DNA of 38,745 bases from a virus, in IMG/VR virus record IMGVR_UViG_3300044731_001587, positions 1 through 38,745 of that record; one strand, written 5' to 3'. Of this stretch, positions 1-8,238 are shown piece after piece. The position numbers and the translations under genes are program-made. The notes under the pieces are model-generated. The model made no database searches. It saw nothing but the letters and a program-made list of their open reading frames with translations, and had not been told where the DNA came from. The stretch's first letter is position 1; the number at the start of each line of letters is the position of its first letter.

Positions 1-1302
1 CATGAACACAATTGGGTCTGACACGGTAAGGTTGTTTGATTCAAACGCACCACCGCCTACAGTGATGGTTCCTTGAATATTAGTATTACCGCTAATGTAA
101 ACATTACCACCAACACCAAGACCGCCAGCAACAACAAGTGCTCCAGTTGTAGCACTTACTGAGTTAGTAGCGATATTAACTGTTACAGATGTGTTTGGAG
201 TAATAACCATTTGAGTTTTATCACTTGACAAACCGCCTGCCGCAAAAATAATTTTGTTTTGCTGACCATTACCACCAGTAGCAAGAACAAGGTTTCCGTT
301 TCCTGCAGTGTTTGCTGGGGCTTCTAAGAAGACATAGCCATCATGATCACCGGTAATAGTAAAGCCTGGGTCATTAAAGTTTGCCGATGTAATACCCATG
401 TCAATCCAGCCAGCATCATCAGTTCCTGCATCGGCATAAGCAATAATATCTGTTGAGCTGTTTGCATTTGTACCTAAGTTTCTAAAAGCGATCTGTGAGT
501 AATCTGTAGTATTTGACTGAACCGTAAGGGTTGGGTTAGTCAGTGTTGCAGCAAAATTGACTGAGTTCGCACCAACAGTTGAGGCGGCATTTGCATTTAT
601 AGCGCCAGTTTGAATCAAAGTTGTAGCATTTATATTGTTTGCAGAAATATTAGCATTGACAGTAACTGCATTAGCAGTGAGTGTGCCGCTTAATGTTGCA
701 GAAACAATTGACAATGAATTGGTCCAAGATACTGATGTCCCATCAGTCTTTAATACAGAATTTGCACTCCCAGATTGGCTTGGAATTTCACCAGTACCAC
801 CTTGAGAGAACAAGGTCCATTTAGACGCAGCTAAATCAGTAGCGATAGAACCACTGGTGCTCGTATACTCACTTGTTGCGATGTAAGCGTTCCCATCAGA
901 AAACACAATGTCATTAGTAAAATACAAAGTGCTTGTTGCCCAAGCACCACGCCAGTTGGTACCGGGAACATATATTTCCCACTTTGCAGCAGCAAGGTCA
1001 GTAGTAAAAGTCCCCGATGTATGTGCCACTAGGCAGCTATAGGACACTCCGCCTCTAGTTACAATATCGTCAATTTTATATGCAGTAGCATTTGCCCACG
1101 CACCTTTGTAATCCTGACCATCGGCTAGTAGTGCCCAGTATGTCGCATTTGTTGGGAGATTAGCTGATGCCGATGTTTGATTAATATAGACATACGATTT
1201 CGCTCCATACGAAACAACATCGTTTAATTCATAAGTTGTTCCAGAGCTGTATGCCCCTCTATGGAAAAATCTAAGTCTTCCTAAATCTATTGCTTGTGCC
1301 AT
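1..1302 (-). CDS. Tail fibre / receptor-binding structural protein (C-terminus beyond window)
   Basis: The frame is open from an ATG at 1302 to the left edge (434 codons, no stop), so the C-terminus is missing. The N-terminal 150 residues hold three diverged repeats of the pattern [RK]GA[YW]...Y...D[IV]V......Y (near residues 15, 66 and 117), which resemble carbohydrate-binding modules of the CBM5/12 (ChtBD3) type. The rest is Asn/Thr/Ala-rich with short beta repeats (for example GALVVAGGLGVGGNVYISG), as in phage fibre shafts. The upstream gene stops directly before the ATG (TAA-ATG). Inference: a virion adhesin that binds host surface glycan. The fibre assignment rests on composition and position in the tail end of the late operon. 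Confidence 0.75.
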   Translation of the reverse strand, partial: MAQAIDLGRLRFFHRGAYSSGTTYELNDVVSYGAKSYVYINQTSASANLPTNATYWALLADGQDYKGAWANATAYKIDDIVTRGGVSYSCLVAHTSGTFTTDLAAAKWEIYVPGTNWRGAWATSTLYFTNDIVFSDGNAYIATSEYTSTSGSIATDLAASKWTLFSQGGTGEIPSQSGSANSVLKTDGTSVSWTNSLSIVSATLSGTLTANAVTVNANISANNINATTLIQTGAINANAASTVGANSVNFAATLTNPTLTVQSNTTDYSQIAFRNLGTNANSSTDIIAYADAGTDDAGWIDMGITSANFNDPGFTITGDHDGYVFLEAPANTAGNGNLVLATGGNGQQNKIIFAAGGLSSDKTQMVITPNTSVTVNIATNSVSATTGALVVAGGLGVGGNVYISGNTNIQGTITVGGGAFESNNLTVSDPIVFM

Positions 1303-1707
1303 TTACGCAACCTCCAAAATCAAATGCGATTTATTATCAGTATACCATGAATAATTTAATTCAGATTGGCTTGTTAACCAATTAATGTATACAGAAGTAT
1401 TATTAAAATCTATAGTTTCCCCTTCATCCATATTTTGCAGGCAATCAGATAAGTTTTCTCTGCCTGTAAACCTGAATCCGCCATCGTCATTCGCAACCAG
1501 TAAGCCATCTCCTGAGCGATAATCTGGGATCACGACAGGATCGCTATCCGAGTGGGCCTGTGCAGTGAGACGACCGGATTCGGGATCAAATTGCCATCCA
1601 TGGAAATATGCTCCATCAAGAATTTCATGCTTCTTTGGATCCCACATAAATGCAGCTCCAGAAGCATTACCACTCCCACTGCCGCCGCTATTAACAAGAT
1701 TAGGCAT
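1303..1707 (-). CDS. Small structural-module protein, unknown
   Basis: A 134-residue protein not recognised by family. It starts with a flexible Gly/Ser stretch (GGSGSGNASG, residues 8-17) followed by a compact region rich in Asp, Gly and aromatic residues. It overlaps the preceding gene by 8 bp and its stop abuts the fibre start, so it is translationally coupled within the tail part of the late operon. Inference: a minor virion or fibre-associated protein. Confidence 0.7.
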   Translation of the reverse strand: MPNLVNSGGSGSGNASGAAFMWDPKKHEILDGAYFHGWQFDPESGRLTAQAHSDSDPVVIPDYRSGDGLLVANDDGGFRFTGRENLSDCLQNMDEGETIDFNNTSVYINWLTSQSELNYSWYTDNKSHLILEVA

Positions 1708-2032
1708 ATTCTACCCCGCTAATATTAAAAGTCAAAGCACTGTTGCTTGACGCAACATAAACATTACTATTTGCCGGAATGACAATAGATGTATTGTAGT
1801 AAAGAACATCATTTTTGATTACAACTGCATTGCTAATGATTTTATTATTTGCAGCCGCTGTTGCCCCTGCAATCAGAATGTGAACATCCGCAGTAGCATT
1901 ATCGGTATTACTTGTATTGCAAATATTAATTGATTTAATAATCGAGTAATTTCCGGCAGTGTTTGCAACCGTGTAAACATTAGACCCAGTTGTATTACCA
2001 AGATAAAATGATTTAGGAACTAAGTTAGCCAT
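1700..2032 (-). CDS. Small beta-rich virion protein
   Basis: A 110-residue protein rich in Asn, Thr, Ile and Val with alternating beta-strand-like segments and no charged core. This composition is typical of small phage head-decoration or tail-associated beta sandwiches. The start follows the stop of the upstream gene directly. It resembles the 85-residue protein at 5940-6197 in general composition only. No specific family is recognised. Confidence 0.7.
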   Translation of the reverse strand: MANLVPKSFYLGNTTGSNVYTVANTAGNYSIIKSINICNTSNTDNATADVHILIAGATAAANNKIISNAVVIKNDVLYYNTSIVIPANSNVYVASSNSALTFNISGVEYA

Positions 2033-2374
2033 TTACGCCCCCATCCACATTAAAACTTCATTATCGTATGTTGTGGTGTTCATATCTTGAATAGTCACAG
2101 CGTCTAAAATATGATCAACAAAAGCTCCAGATGTATGTGATTTCGCAACCGTTCCATCATAACCACGCGCCTGAACTGTAAATGAGGATCCGGCCCTTGA
2201 AGAGATCAACATTTTTTCTTCATCAGATGTGCCTCGATCAACAACAACAGCAAACGGATTTGAGCCAGAAGGAAACCCTTCAGCATCTGTTACGGAGAAA
2301 GACGAGGCGCTATTGGAGATGTTAGCACTCAAGTTGGTTCTCAACGCCGCTCCTGTAAATTCTCTTCTCAACAT
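2033..2374 (-). CDS. Phage structural protein with RGYDGT..H..GA motif
   Basis: A 113-residue protein. The middle carries RGYDGTVAKSHTSGAFV, a motif common in small phage structural proteins encoded between head and tail genes. The N-terminal half is a series of predicted beta strands (LSANISNSASSFSVTD). It lies in the late operon, 9 bp after the preceding gene and directly abutting the next. Inference: a virion component of the head-tail or fibre region; the exact role is not shown. Confidence 0.7.
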   Translation of the reverse strand: MLRREFTGAALRTNLSANISNSASSFSVTDAEGFPSGSNPFAVVVDRGTSDEEKMLISSRAGSSFTVQARGYDGTVAKSHTSGAFVDHILDAVTIQDMNTTTYDNEVLMWMGA

Positions 2375-2383
2375 ACCAATCCC

Positions 2384-2767
2384 CTAGTCAATGCTGATAT
2401 CAAGATCGCCTGTTGCGATTCTTAGAGTATCCCCAGCATCTGTTGTTTTATTAGTTGTAAGCGTTCCGTACAACAACATATTTCCACTCGTTGAAGCATC
2501 AAAAATGCCAATCGCTACTGTTGTAGCCGCTGGCATTCCAGTAAAGTCAATATTAGAATCATTTGATGTTGCGCCGCTTGATGCTCCGCTAAATGTTGCA
2601 ATTTGGCGGGCATATGAGCCCCCAGTTACTTCTGTTCCACCACCAGCATCCGCTGGAGCTACTGTGAATAGGGCAATATAAACATCAGCCGGCATCGTAT
2701 AAGAAGTCGTACCAAGAAAATGGTCAATCAGTTTATTTTCAAGATAGTTTGTAAGATTGCCTGCCAT
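2384..2767 (-). CDS. Conserved phage tail-fibre-like structural protein
   Basis: A 127-residue protein. The N-terminal pattern LTNYLENKLIDHFLGTTSY, followed by a strand giving YIALFTVAPADAGGGTEV and a GGSYARQ turn, matches a small structural protein family found widely in tailed phages, often annotated as tail fibre or head fibre. This recognition is from motif memory. It sits between a Lys/Ala-rich protein and other small virion genes, separated by 2-9 bp. Confidence 0.75.
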   Translation of the reverse strand: MAGNLTNYLENKLIDHFLGTTSYTMPADVYIALFTVAPADAGGGTEVTGGSYARQIATFSGASSGATSNDSNIDFTGMPAATTVAIGIFDASTSGNMLLYGTLTTNKTTDAGDTLRIATGDLDISID

Positions 2768-2769
2768 TA

Positions 2770-3111
2770 TTATCCCTCCAGATTATTATAATACATTTCC
2801 TTTTCTTCGTCATTAGGCAATCTGAAGTTAGGAAGTCTCAACAAGCTATTTGCTTCATCAGAAGAAACTTCACCCATTGGCTGAGCTCTGGTAAATCTAA
2901 ATCCAGAACCTGTAATATATCCAGCCCCGCTCTCAAAATACAGCAGGACACTTTGTTCATTATTTGTAAAAATCACAGATTCAACAACAGTAGAATCTTC
3001 ATCAATAACTTCGTCAACAATTTTCTTTTTTGGTGCAGCCGGCTTTTTAGCAGCTACTTTCTTTTTTGGGAGTACAGACTCACTTGTTACAACATTATCT
3101 CTATTTACCAT
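2770..3111 (-). CDS. Lys/Ala-tailed small protein downstream of capsid
   Basis: A 113-residue protein. Residues 15-31 are a basic KKKVAAKKPAAPKKK-like segment, followed by an acidic stretch and a folded C-terminal half. The position directly after the major capsid gene is typical for head-completion or decoration proteins, but no family is recognised. A hairpin at 3162-3185 separates it from the capsid gene. Confidence 0.65.
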   Translation of the reverse strand: MVNRDNVVTSESVLPKKKVAAKKPAAPKKKIVDEVIDEDSTVVESVIFTNNEQSVLLYFESGAGYITGSGFRFTRAQPMGEVSSDEANSLLRLPNFRLPNDEEKEMYYNNLEG

Positions 3112-3161
3112 ATACCAATCCTATCATTCAAATGAACTTAAATCAATTTAACATAATAATA

Positions 3162-3185
3162 GGCGGGGGTATAATCACCCCCGCC
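3162..3185 (-). terminator. Hairpin after the capsid gene
   Basis: A 9-bp perfect inverted repeat GGCGGGGGT / ACCCCCGCC with a 6-nt loop, 22 bp after the capsid stop. On the minus strand it is followed by an A/T-rich but not T-only tract, so it may be a partial terminator or a 3' mRNA stabiliser that gives more capsid mRNA than downstream mRNA. Confidence 0.55.
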
Positions 3186-3206
3186 CATCATCATTAATTA
3201 TTTATA

Positions 3207-4238
3207 TTAAAGAGTGCGCAGCTTGACGTTCTTTGCAATCACATAAGAATCAAGATTCTCAACATTGTTTGCAATACGCATGAACTGTGTGTACTCAATG
3301 GTGTCAGTCTTTGGTTGGAACTGACGGTACAGTGTGATATCGCGGTGGATACCGATCACCTTGTTATTTGGGAATGTAAGCTCTACATAACCATGGCTGC
3401 CCGATGTTGGTGAGTAATCACCAGCAACTGTTTCTGGCATCAAAGGAATTTCAATCAATGGAATACCATATGGTGAAAGACCAGTTGCGCCTGGACCGCC
3501 GTTCGCACGGATCGAGCCATTCATGAATGCCTGCTCACCGTAAGTCGAACCTGGAGCTGGAGCTCCAGCGGTTGCTGCCGTTGCCGAGTTTGGATTCTGC
3601 AAGCTAAACGATGTGTCTTGCACAACGCCTGCACCTGCAAAGAACCTCAACTCATTACGACGCTGTAGGTACTTAGTTGGCATGTTACGAAGAACTCTGT
3701 CGTATGTTGAGCGGGAAATATTGTTTCCTGCTTCGTCAACAACAGTGCCGCCTGCAAGAGACAACTTTGTAAAGCCATCAAGTGCCTTCAAGAGTGCATT
3801 GTTCGAAGATGTATTGCCGTTAATCAAAAGATCATCAAGATCGTTTGCTGTCTGGCGAGCCATAATCTGAGCAAGGTGATCTTCCAAGGAAGCACCTTCA
3901 ATGTTATCCTCAAGGGACTCTGTGCTCAATTCCCAGTCAAGGCGAAGCTTAACACTGGACAGCGAAACTTTTGTGAAAGTCACTGCAGCATTAGTACCGG
4001 TATCGGATGCTTCTGTTGCCTTAGCCATGAGTCTTGTACCAACCGACACCTTGTCGATGTCCATTGTTGGTGTGCGCATACGCACAACTCTGGAATTTTT
4101 CATGAGGTTAGATTGATCAACTACGAAATCAATAAAACGATTTGATTGCTCTGCATTAAGCAGACCACCTGATGCATTGCCAACGACACTCGTAGTTACT
4201 TCGTTAGCCTTTGCAAGGATTTCTTCTTGTGTTGCCAT
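3207..4238 (-). CDS. Major capsid protein, HK97 fold
   Basis: A 343-residue protein whose size and composition fit HK97-type major capsid proteins. The segment around residues 105-135 (DWELSTESLEDN..GASLEDHL..IMARQ) matches the region before the E-loop and spine helix of this family, and the C-terminal part (TLYRQFQPKTDTIEYTQFMRI) matches the P-domain end. There is no long N-terminal delta domain, which agrees with a scaffold supplied by the upstream gene. A strong Shine-Dalgarno (AAGGAGG) precedes the ATG. It forms the icosahedral shell. Confidence 0.9.
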   Translation of the reverse strand: MATQEEILAKANEVTTSVVGNASGGLLNAEQSNRFIDFVVDQSNLMKNSRVVRMRTPTMDIDKVSVGTRLMAKATEASDTGTNAAVTFTKVSLSSVKLRLDWELSTESLEDNIEGASLEDHLAQIMARQTANDLDDLLINGNTSSNNALLKALDGFTKLSLAGGTVVDEAGNNISRSTYDRVLRNMPTKYLQRRNELRFFAGAGVVQDTSFSLQNPNSATAATAGAPAPGSTYGEQAFMNGSIRANGGPGATGLSPYGIPLIEIPLMPETVAGDYSPTSGSHGYVELTFPNNKVIGIHRDITLYRQFQPKTDTIEYTQFMRIANNVENLDSYVIAKNVKLRTL

Positions 4239-4258
4239 AGTAGTTTTTCCTCCTTACC

Positions 4259-5893
4259 TTATGACTTATAGCCTAAGGAGCTAATTAACCCCTGTGGCAA
4301 ATACATGTTGCCCCAAAATGATGTTGGTGCGGACTTTACTAGCTCCTCGCCTTCTTCATCGTCTTCTGGGTCAACGCTCTTCTTCACAGCACCAGCTTGG
4401 GCAAAGCCTTCAACTTTTGCTGTTTGAACTTCTAGAGCCTTCTCAGTTGTTTCCAACTTCTCAGCCAACTCTACTTTCTGAGCTTCTACACTCTTAGTTA
4501 CTTCCTCGATCTTGGCATTAACATTCTCTTCAACTTCTTGCTTAAATGAAGTCGCAAAGTCGTTAAGCTTTTGATCAATGACTGAACCAAGGGCTTCTTT
4601 AAGAACTTCAATATCCATATCTTGTTCCTCCACTTGTTCGACATTCACTTCAGCTTCAATTGAAGCTTCAGTACTATGCTCGGACTTTTCCAGTCCTAAA
4701 TTATCAATCGGACCTAACCAATTAATAAACTTCTTGATAAAAGACAGTTTTGTATCTGTCTCTGACAAATTATCCATAGGTGTTACATTATCATATTTTT
4801 CAACATTATGCAATTCCTTATCGACATTACATCCACAATTACTAGATTTTTCAATTTCCATCATGTACTCCTCATACAAATCGTCCAGAAGCATGTTTAC
4901 AACATCATTATCAATCATATCGTCTTCCTGACTTTCAGAAATACTCTGAACGACTTCTTCATAATTTGAACCCGCAATAATCTCCAGTAAAGTATCTAAC
5001 ATGGAGTCATCGAAGTCATTTTCTGAAAAACTCTTCTTTTTAGTGTTGGCGTATCTTTCCAACATCCTTCTTCCCTTTGCAGCCAAAGCAGCGGCATCCT
5101 GCGCATTTTGCGGGACTGGTTCGCCCCATGCAGCGGCAGACAAAGCCAAGCGTGTTGGCTCACCATTTGGCTTTTTCATTGGGCCAGATGGGTTTGTGAA
5201 GAATCTAGTGAGGAAGGAGCCTTTACGGCGCATCTTCTCTGGAGTGTTGGCTGCACCCCTTACCCCGGGCTTCAAGTTTGCGCCCTCTGTTTGTTTAAAG
5301 TGTCTTCTGCCAGCAGCCGTCAATCCACCCTTCGGGTCTTTCAATGGTTGCTTTGCCTTTTCAATTTGGCAATCAAGGTCGCAGTCAAGTGCGTAATTCA
5401 ATCCGCCATCATTATTCATTTTTACAAGATCAATAGTTGCGAGGGCATTTGCTGGGTTATCAACAAGGCTCAGCTCGCCAAGGTCATATTGTTTAATAAT
5501 TGAAATAGGACGACCGTTGTGCATTTTACCAGCCATCACTTCTTTCTTGGTAATTCTGCCGCCAATAGAAAATGCACGAAGTGTGCCATCAAGGATCTTC
5601 TGCCAAGTATCCTCGGCACCTTTAGAAATATAAGCTTCAACCTGAATTGCATTATATTCCTGACCGTCAGCGCCCTTCATCTTCAATGGCTTGTAACTGA
5701 TGGCCTTGCCGACAGCAATGGGGGCATGCATTTCACGGATATTGCCCTGCCAGTTTTTAAATGCAATTTCAGACGCAGCAAAGTCAACAATGTCATTAGA
5801 TTTGTCAATATTATCTGCAGTTGCAATGCCAGAAACAATACGCTGTTCCTTCTTAATCATTTCAATTGGGAAAGAAATATTAAAGTCGTTCAT
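4259..5893 (-). CDS. Prohead protease fused to DUF6321-like domain and coiled-coil scaffold region
   Basis: A 544-residue multidomain protein. Residues 1-160 look like a phage prohead serine protease (XkdF/U35 type), with candidate catalytic His56 (REMHAP) and Ser109 (RAFSIGG) and the closing ELSLVDNPAN motif. Residues 182-290 are a basic GGLTAAGRRHFKQTEG... segment resembling DUF6321. After an acidic linker, residues 430-500 form a Lys/Glu/Val coiled coil that looks like a scaffolding domain. It lies directly before the capsid gene. It would chaperone shell assembly and then cleave itself and other head proteins. The start lacks an obvious Shine-Dalgarno. Confidence 0.85.
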   Translation of the reverse strand: MNDFNISFPIEMIKKEQRIVSGIATADNIDKSNDIVDFAASEIAFKNWQGNIREMHAPIAVGKAISYKPLKMKGADGQEYNAIQVEAYISKGAEDTWQKILDGTLRAFSIGGRITKKEVMAGKMHNGRPISIIKQYDLGELSLVDNPANALATIDLVKMNNDGGLNYALDCDLDCQIEKAKQPLKDPKGGLTAAGRRHFKQTEGANLKPGVRGAANTPEKMRRKGSFLTRFFTNPSGPMKKPNGEPTRLALSAAAWGEPVPQNAQDAAALAAKGRRMLERYANTKKKSFSENDFDDSMLDTLLEIIAGSNYEEVVQSISESQEDDMIDNDVVNMLLDDLYEEYMMEIEKSSNCGCNVDKELHNVEKYDNVTPMDNLSETDTKLSFIKKFINWLGPIDNLGLEKSEHSTEASIEAEVNVEQVEEQDMDIEVLKEALGSVIDQKLNDFATSFKQEVEENVNAKIEEVTKSVEAQKVELAEKLETTEKALEVQTAKVEGFAQAGAVKKSVDPEDDEEGEELVKSAPTSFWGNMYLPQGLISSLGYKS

Positions 5894-5939
5894 ATAGATA
5901 ATTAAAACCAGTATAATACACTATTTTAATGCAAGCAAA

Positions 5940-6197
5940 TTATGCAACAGCATAAACAGCAAGTGTTACGCCCGCTGTCATAACCTGAAATTTTGTATAA
6001 TCACCAGGGATTTCGACATAGTTTTTGTTTGCCGGAATTAGAACCTCGTGAGGTCCACCGTTCAGCCTTACCACTGCATCCGTGCTTTCATTTGTATTGT
6101 GAAAGTAAATACTCGCAGTATGATTGTTTAGAGACACAGTATTTGCTGTGCTATCTACTGCCGTATCTGAAAAAATAATACCCATTGTATGACTCAT
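5940..6197 (-). CDS. Small beta-rich head-region protein
   Basis: An 85-residue protein, nearly all beta-strand-like and rich in Val, Asn and Thr. The pattern AVVRLNGGPHEVLIPANKNYVEIPG suggests a small decoration or stabilising fold. Its start overlaps the portal stop (ATGA, 4 bp) and a Shine-Dalgarno GGAGG lies within the portal gene. No family recognised. Confidence 0.7.
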   Translation of the reverse strand: MSHTMGIIFSDTAVDSTANTVSLNNHTASIYFHNTNESTDAVVRLNGGPHEVLIPANKNYVEIPGDYTKFQVMTAGVTLAVYAVA

Positions 6198-7804
6198 TGA
6201 TTACCTCCTGTGGAATCTTGTACTTCGCCTCTTTCTGCTTGATCACCAGACGCTCTCGGGTCGGAAGCGCCTTCTGGCGTATCCGACCTGGCATTTCTTG
6301 GCTGCGAGGCTTGATTATTAGAATTACCAACTGGGGCTCCCGCACCAGTTTGCTCTTTCTTAATTTTTGTTGGGAACGGCAATGGCTCATCACCATCCGT
6401 GCGCTCAGGTAAGCCGAGCTGCTGGCGGACTTCGTTCGGGGCAATAACTTCCGTTCTCAAATATCTGTCATTGATTCTAGATTGAATGTCTTCATCAATC
6501 AAATCAATTCTCTTAAACTGTAAAACAACCATGTCGCTAAACTCAGCAACAACACGATTCAATCTTTTTTCAATAACCGCCTGATCTGGACCGATCACCT
6601 GAGTTTTGAATGTTTTGTCTGCATCTCTAGACACGGCGAGGTTGGCGTTATCATACACACCAACTTTCGGAGCAGGGACTCTATTCGCAACAAGAATCTC
6701 GTCACGATTTGATTTACGATATTTATCAAAAGATGAATCCTGAATGCCGGCTTCAAGTTTTTCAAATTTAATATCACTATCAGAACCAATAGAGGCTGGA
6801 ATCGGAATAACAAGGGTCCCGTGATTACGGCCCTTCACTTCTTTTCTAAAGTAGTTAATCAATTCTTGTTTTGACTTATTGCTAAGTTTTGCACCTTTTA
6901 GAATAATTGCATAACGCGGGATTGCTTTATTTTCAAAGTAATCAATATTGTATTCCTTTGCAAACTTATCTCCAACAATTGCAGCAGCGGCAGAAACTGC
7001 CGAGGGAATGCCATAATATGTATTCTTTGGAGAGTATGTTTTAAAATGAATAATCTCATTTGGATTTGGATCGGTGTTGATTGGATCCTCAGTTTCTTTA
7101 TCTTCAAAGTTTCTAAAGAACACTGCGGAAATTTTATTGCTCCTAGCAATCTGAACGAAACCATCTCTTTGACGGCGAACACGCATAAGTGTTCCTGGAA
7201 TGTGACCAATATAGCCAATCTCCCCTGCATTGTTACGACCAATTTCCATATAGCCGTTACCAATCGTAAGAACATCTTGCCAAATCTTTACCATTGTTTC
7301 ATTGAAGGTTTCTTCTTTGTTAGTGTTTTCAAAAATATCTTCAAGCATCTGCCTTTCATCTTGAATATATTTTCTAACACGAGAAAGCTTTTCTGGATCG
7401 CCCGAGACTTTCTCTAACTTCCTTTTTGCTTTAATTGTTTCAACAAACTCATAGCCAAGGCCAACTGTATTCATGACTCTTGCCGCAATAGATGCATTGT
7501 GAATTGCACTTGAATCATAAAGCCCCGCAAGATTGTCTAAATCATACGGCGGGTTTACGATATCGTAAAGACTGTAGCCATCAAGAGTCTCTGGGTCAAT
7601 ATACTTTGTTGCTACTCCATCAATTCCCTCATATTTCTTAGCAAGCCTTGATACTTTTCTTTTCATTTTTGGGGAAAGACTTGAATATGCAATTTTTGCA
7701 AATGGGTCATCACTTACAGGAGTGGAGTCAAATCCAAAATATGATAAATCATCAATCTCATCCGTTACTGGCTCATCAACTACATGCACTATTTTATTTT
7801 CCAT
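6194..7804 (-). CDS. Portal protein
   Basis: A 536-residue protein. Phage portal features include a NASIAARVMNTVGLGY segment early (residues 91-106), a wing/stem region with ...NGYMEIGRNNAGEIGYIGHIPG, and IIHFKTYSPKNTYYGIPSAVSAAAAI around residues 245-270, which is typical of the PBSX/HK97 portal family. The C-terminal 60 residues are Gln/Asn/Gly-rich and disordered. Portals form the dodecameric vertex through which DNA is packaged. A Shine-Dalgarno TGAGGAAA precedes the ATG, and the gene overlaps its upstream neighbour by 11 bp. Confidence 0.9.
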   Translation of the reverse strand: MENKIVHVVDEPVTDEIDDLSYFGFDSTPVSDDPFAKIAYSSLSPKMKRKVSRLAKKYEGIDGVATKYIDPETLDGYSLYDIVNPPYDLDNLAGLYDSSAIHNASIAARVMNTVGLGYEFVETIKAKRKLEKVSGDPEKLSRVRKYIQDERQMLEDIFENTNKEETFNETMVKIWQDVLTIGNGYMEIGRNNAGEIGYIGHIPGTLMRVRRQRDGFVQIARSNKISAVFFRNFEDKETEDPINTDPNPNEIIHFKTYSPKNTYYGIPSAVSAAAAIVGDKFAKEYNIDYFENKAIPRYAIILKGAKLSNKSKQELINYFRKEVKGRNHGTLVIPIPASIGSDSDIKFEKLEAGIQDSSFDKYRKSNRDEILVANRVPAPKVGVYDNANLAVSRDADKTFKTQVIGPDQAVIEKRLNRVVAEFSDMVVLQFKRIDLIDEDIQSRINDRYLRTEVIAPNEVRQQLGLPERTDGDEPLPFPTKIKKEQTGAGAPVGNSNNQASQPRNARSDTPEGASDPRASGDQAERGEVQDSTGGNQ

Positions 7805-8126
7805 GTTTCCTCAATCCGTCAAAAAAATCTTCATACGGGTCTGGTATGTGACCATTATTCAATCTATCCACCTGATCATCTCTTTCAGATGCAGTAATCT
7901 TTCTCGCTCCATGAACCCAAGCAACCTCACCCTCGTCACTTCCAGTCCAGTACTTAGCGGCGGCAAGAACTCTGTTTTCAATGTCTTTATCGCCAACAAA
8001 ACCTTCTGCTGACAGAAAGCCATCACCATCCGATAATGCTTGACCATCTGGAAGAACCCAAATGCAAACACCGTAAGTCCTTTCAGGAACCCAAATCCTT
8101 TTATTCTTTACCGCATCCATGCTCAT
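7794..8126 (-). CDS. Small protein preceding portal, unknown
   Basis: A 110-residue soluble protein that is Asp/Glu-rich with many aromatic residues (AKYWTGSDEGEVAWVHGARK). It is the first gene of the portal-capsid group and overlaps the portal by 11 bp. A TACAAT -10 at 8134-8139 places the transcript start at or next to the ATG, so translation may be leaderless. The position is where a terminase or head-assembly accessory often lies, but it has no terminase motif. Confidence 0.7.
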   Translation of the reverse strand: MSMDAVKNKRIWVPERTYGVCIWVLPDGQALSDGDGFLSAEGFVGDKDIENRVLAAAKYWTGSDEGEVAWVHGARKITASERDDQVDRLNNGHIPDPYEDFFDGLRKHGK

Positions 8127-8133
8127 TAAATCT

Positions 8134-8139
8134 ATTGTA
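8134..8139 (-). promoter_or_regulatory. Candidate -10 for the portal-capsid operon
   Basis: On the minus strand TACAAT is followed by seven bases and the ATG of the gene starting at 8126. No convincing -35 is seen at 16-18 bp. The 112-bp gap after the reductase gene agrees with an internal late promoter. Confidence 0.4.
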
Positions 8140-8238
8140 CATCATTTTTCTTAAATAAAGCACAATAGCGACACAAGTTGTCAAATATTTTACAGTTTTA
8201 ACAGGTAATGATACTTGTCTCGCACCAAATTAATATTT

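Noticed and set aside
5001-5503. Plus-strand ORFs opposite the prohead protease
   Set aside because: Shadow frames of a recognised protease/scaffold gene.
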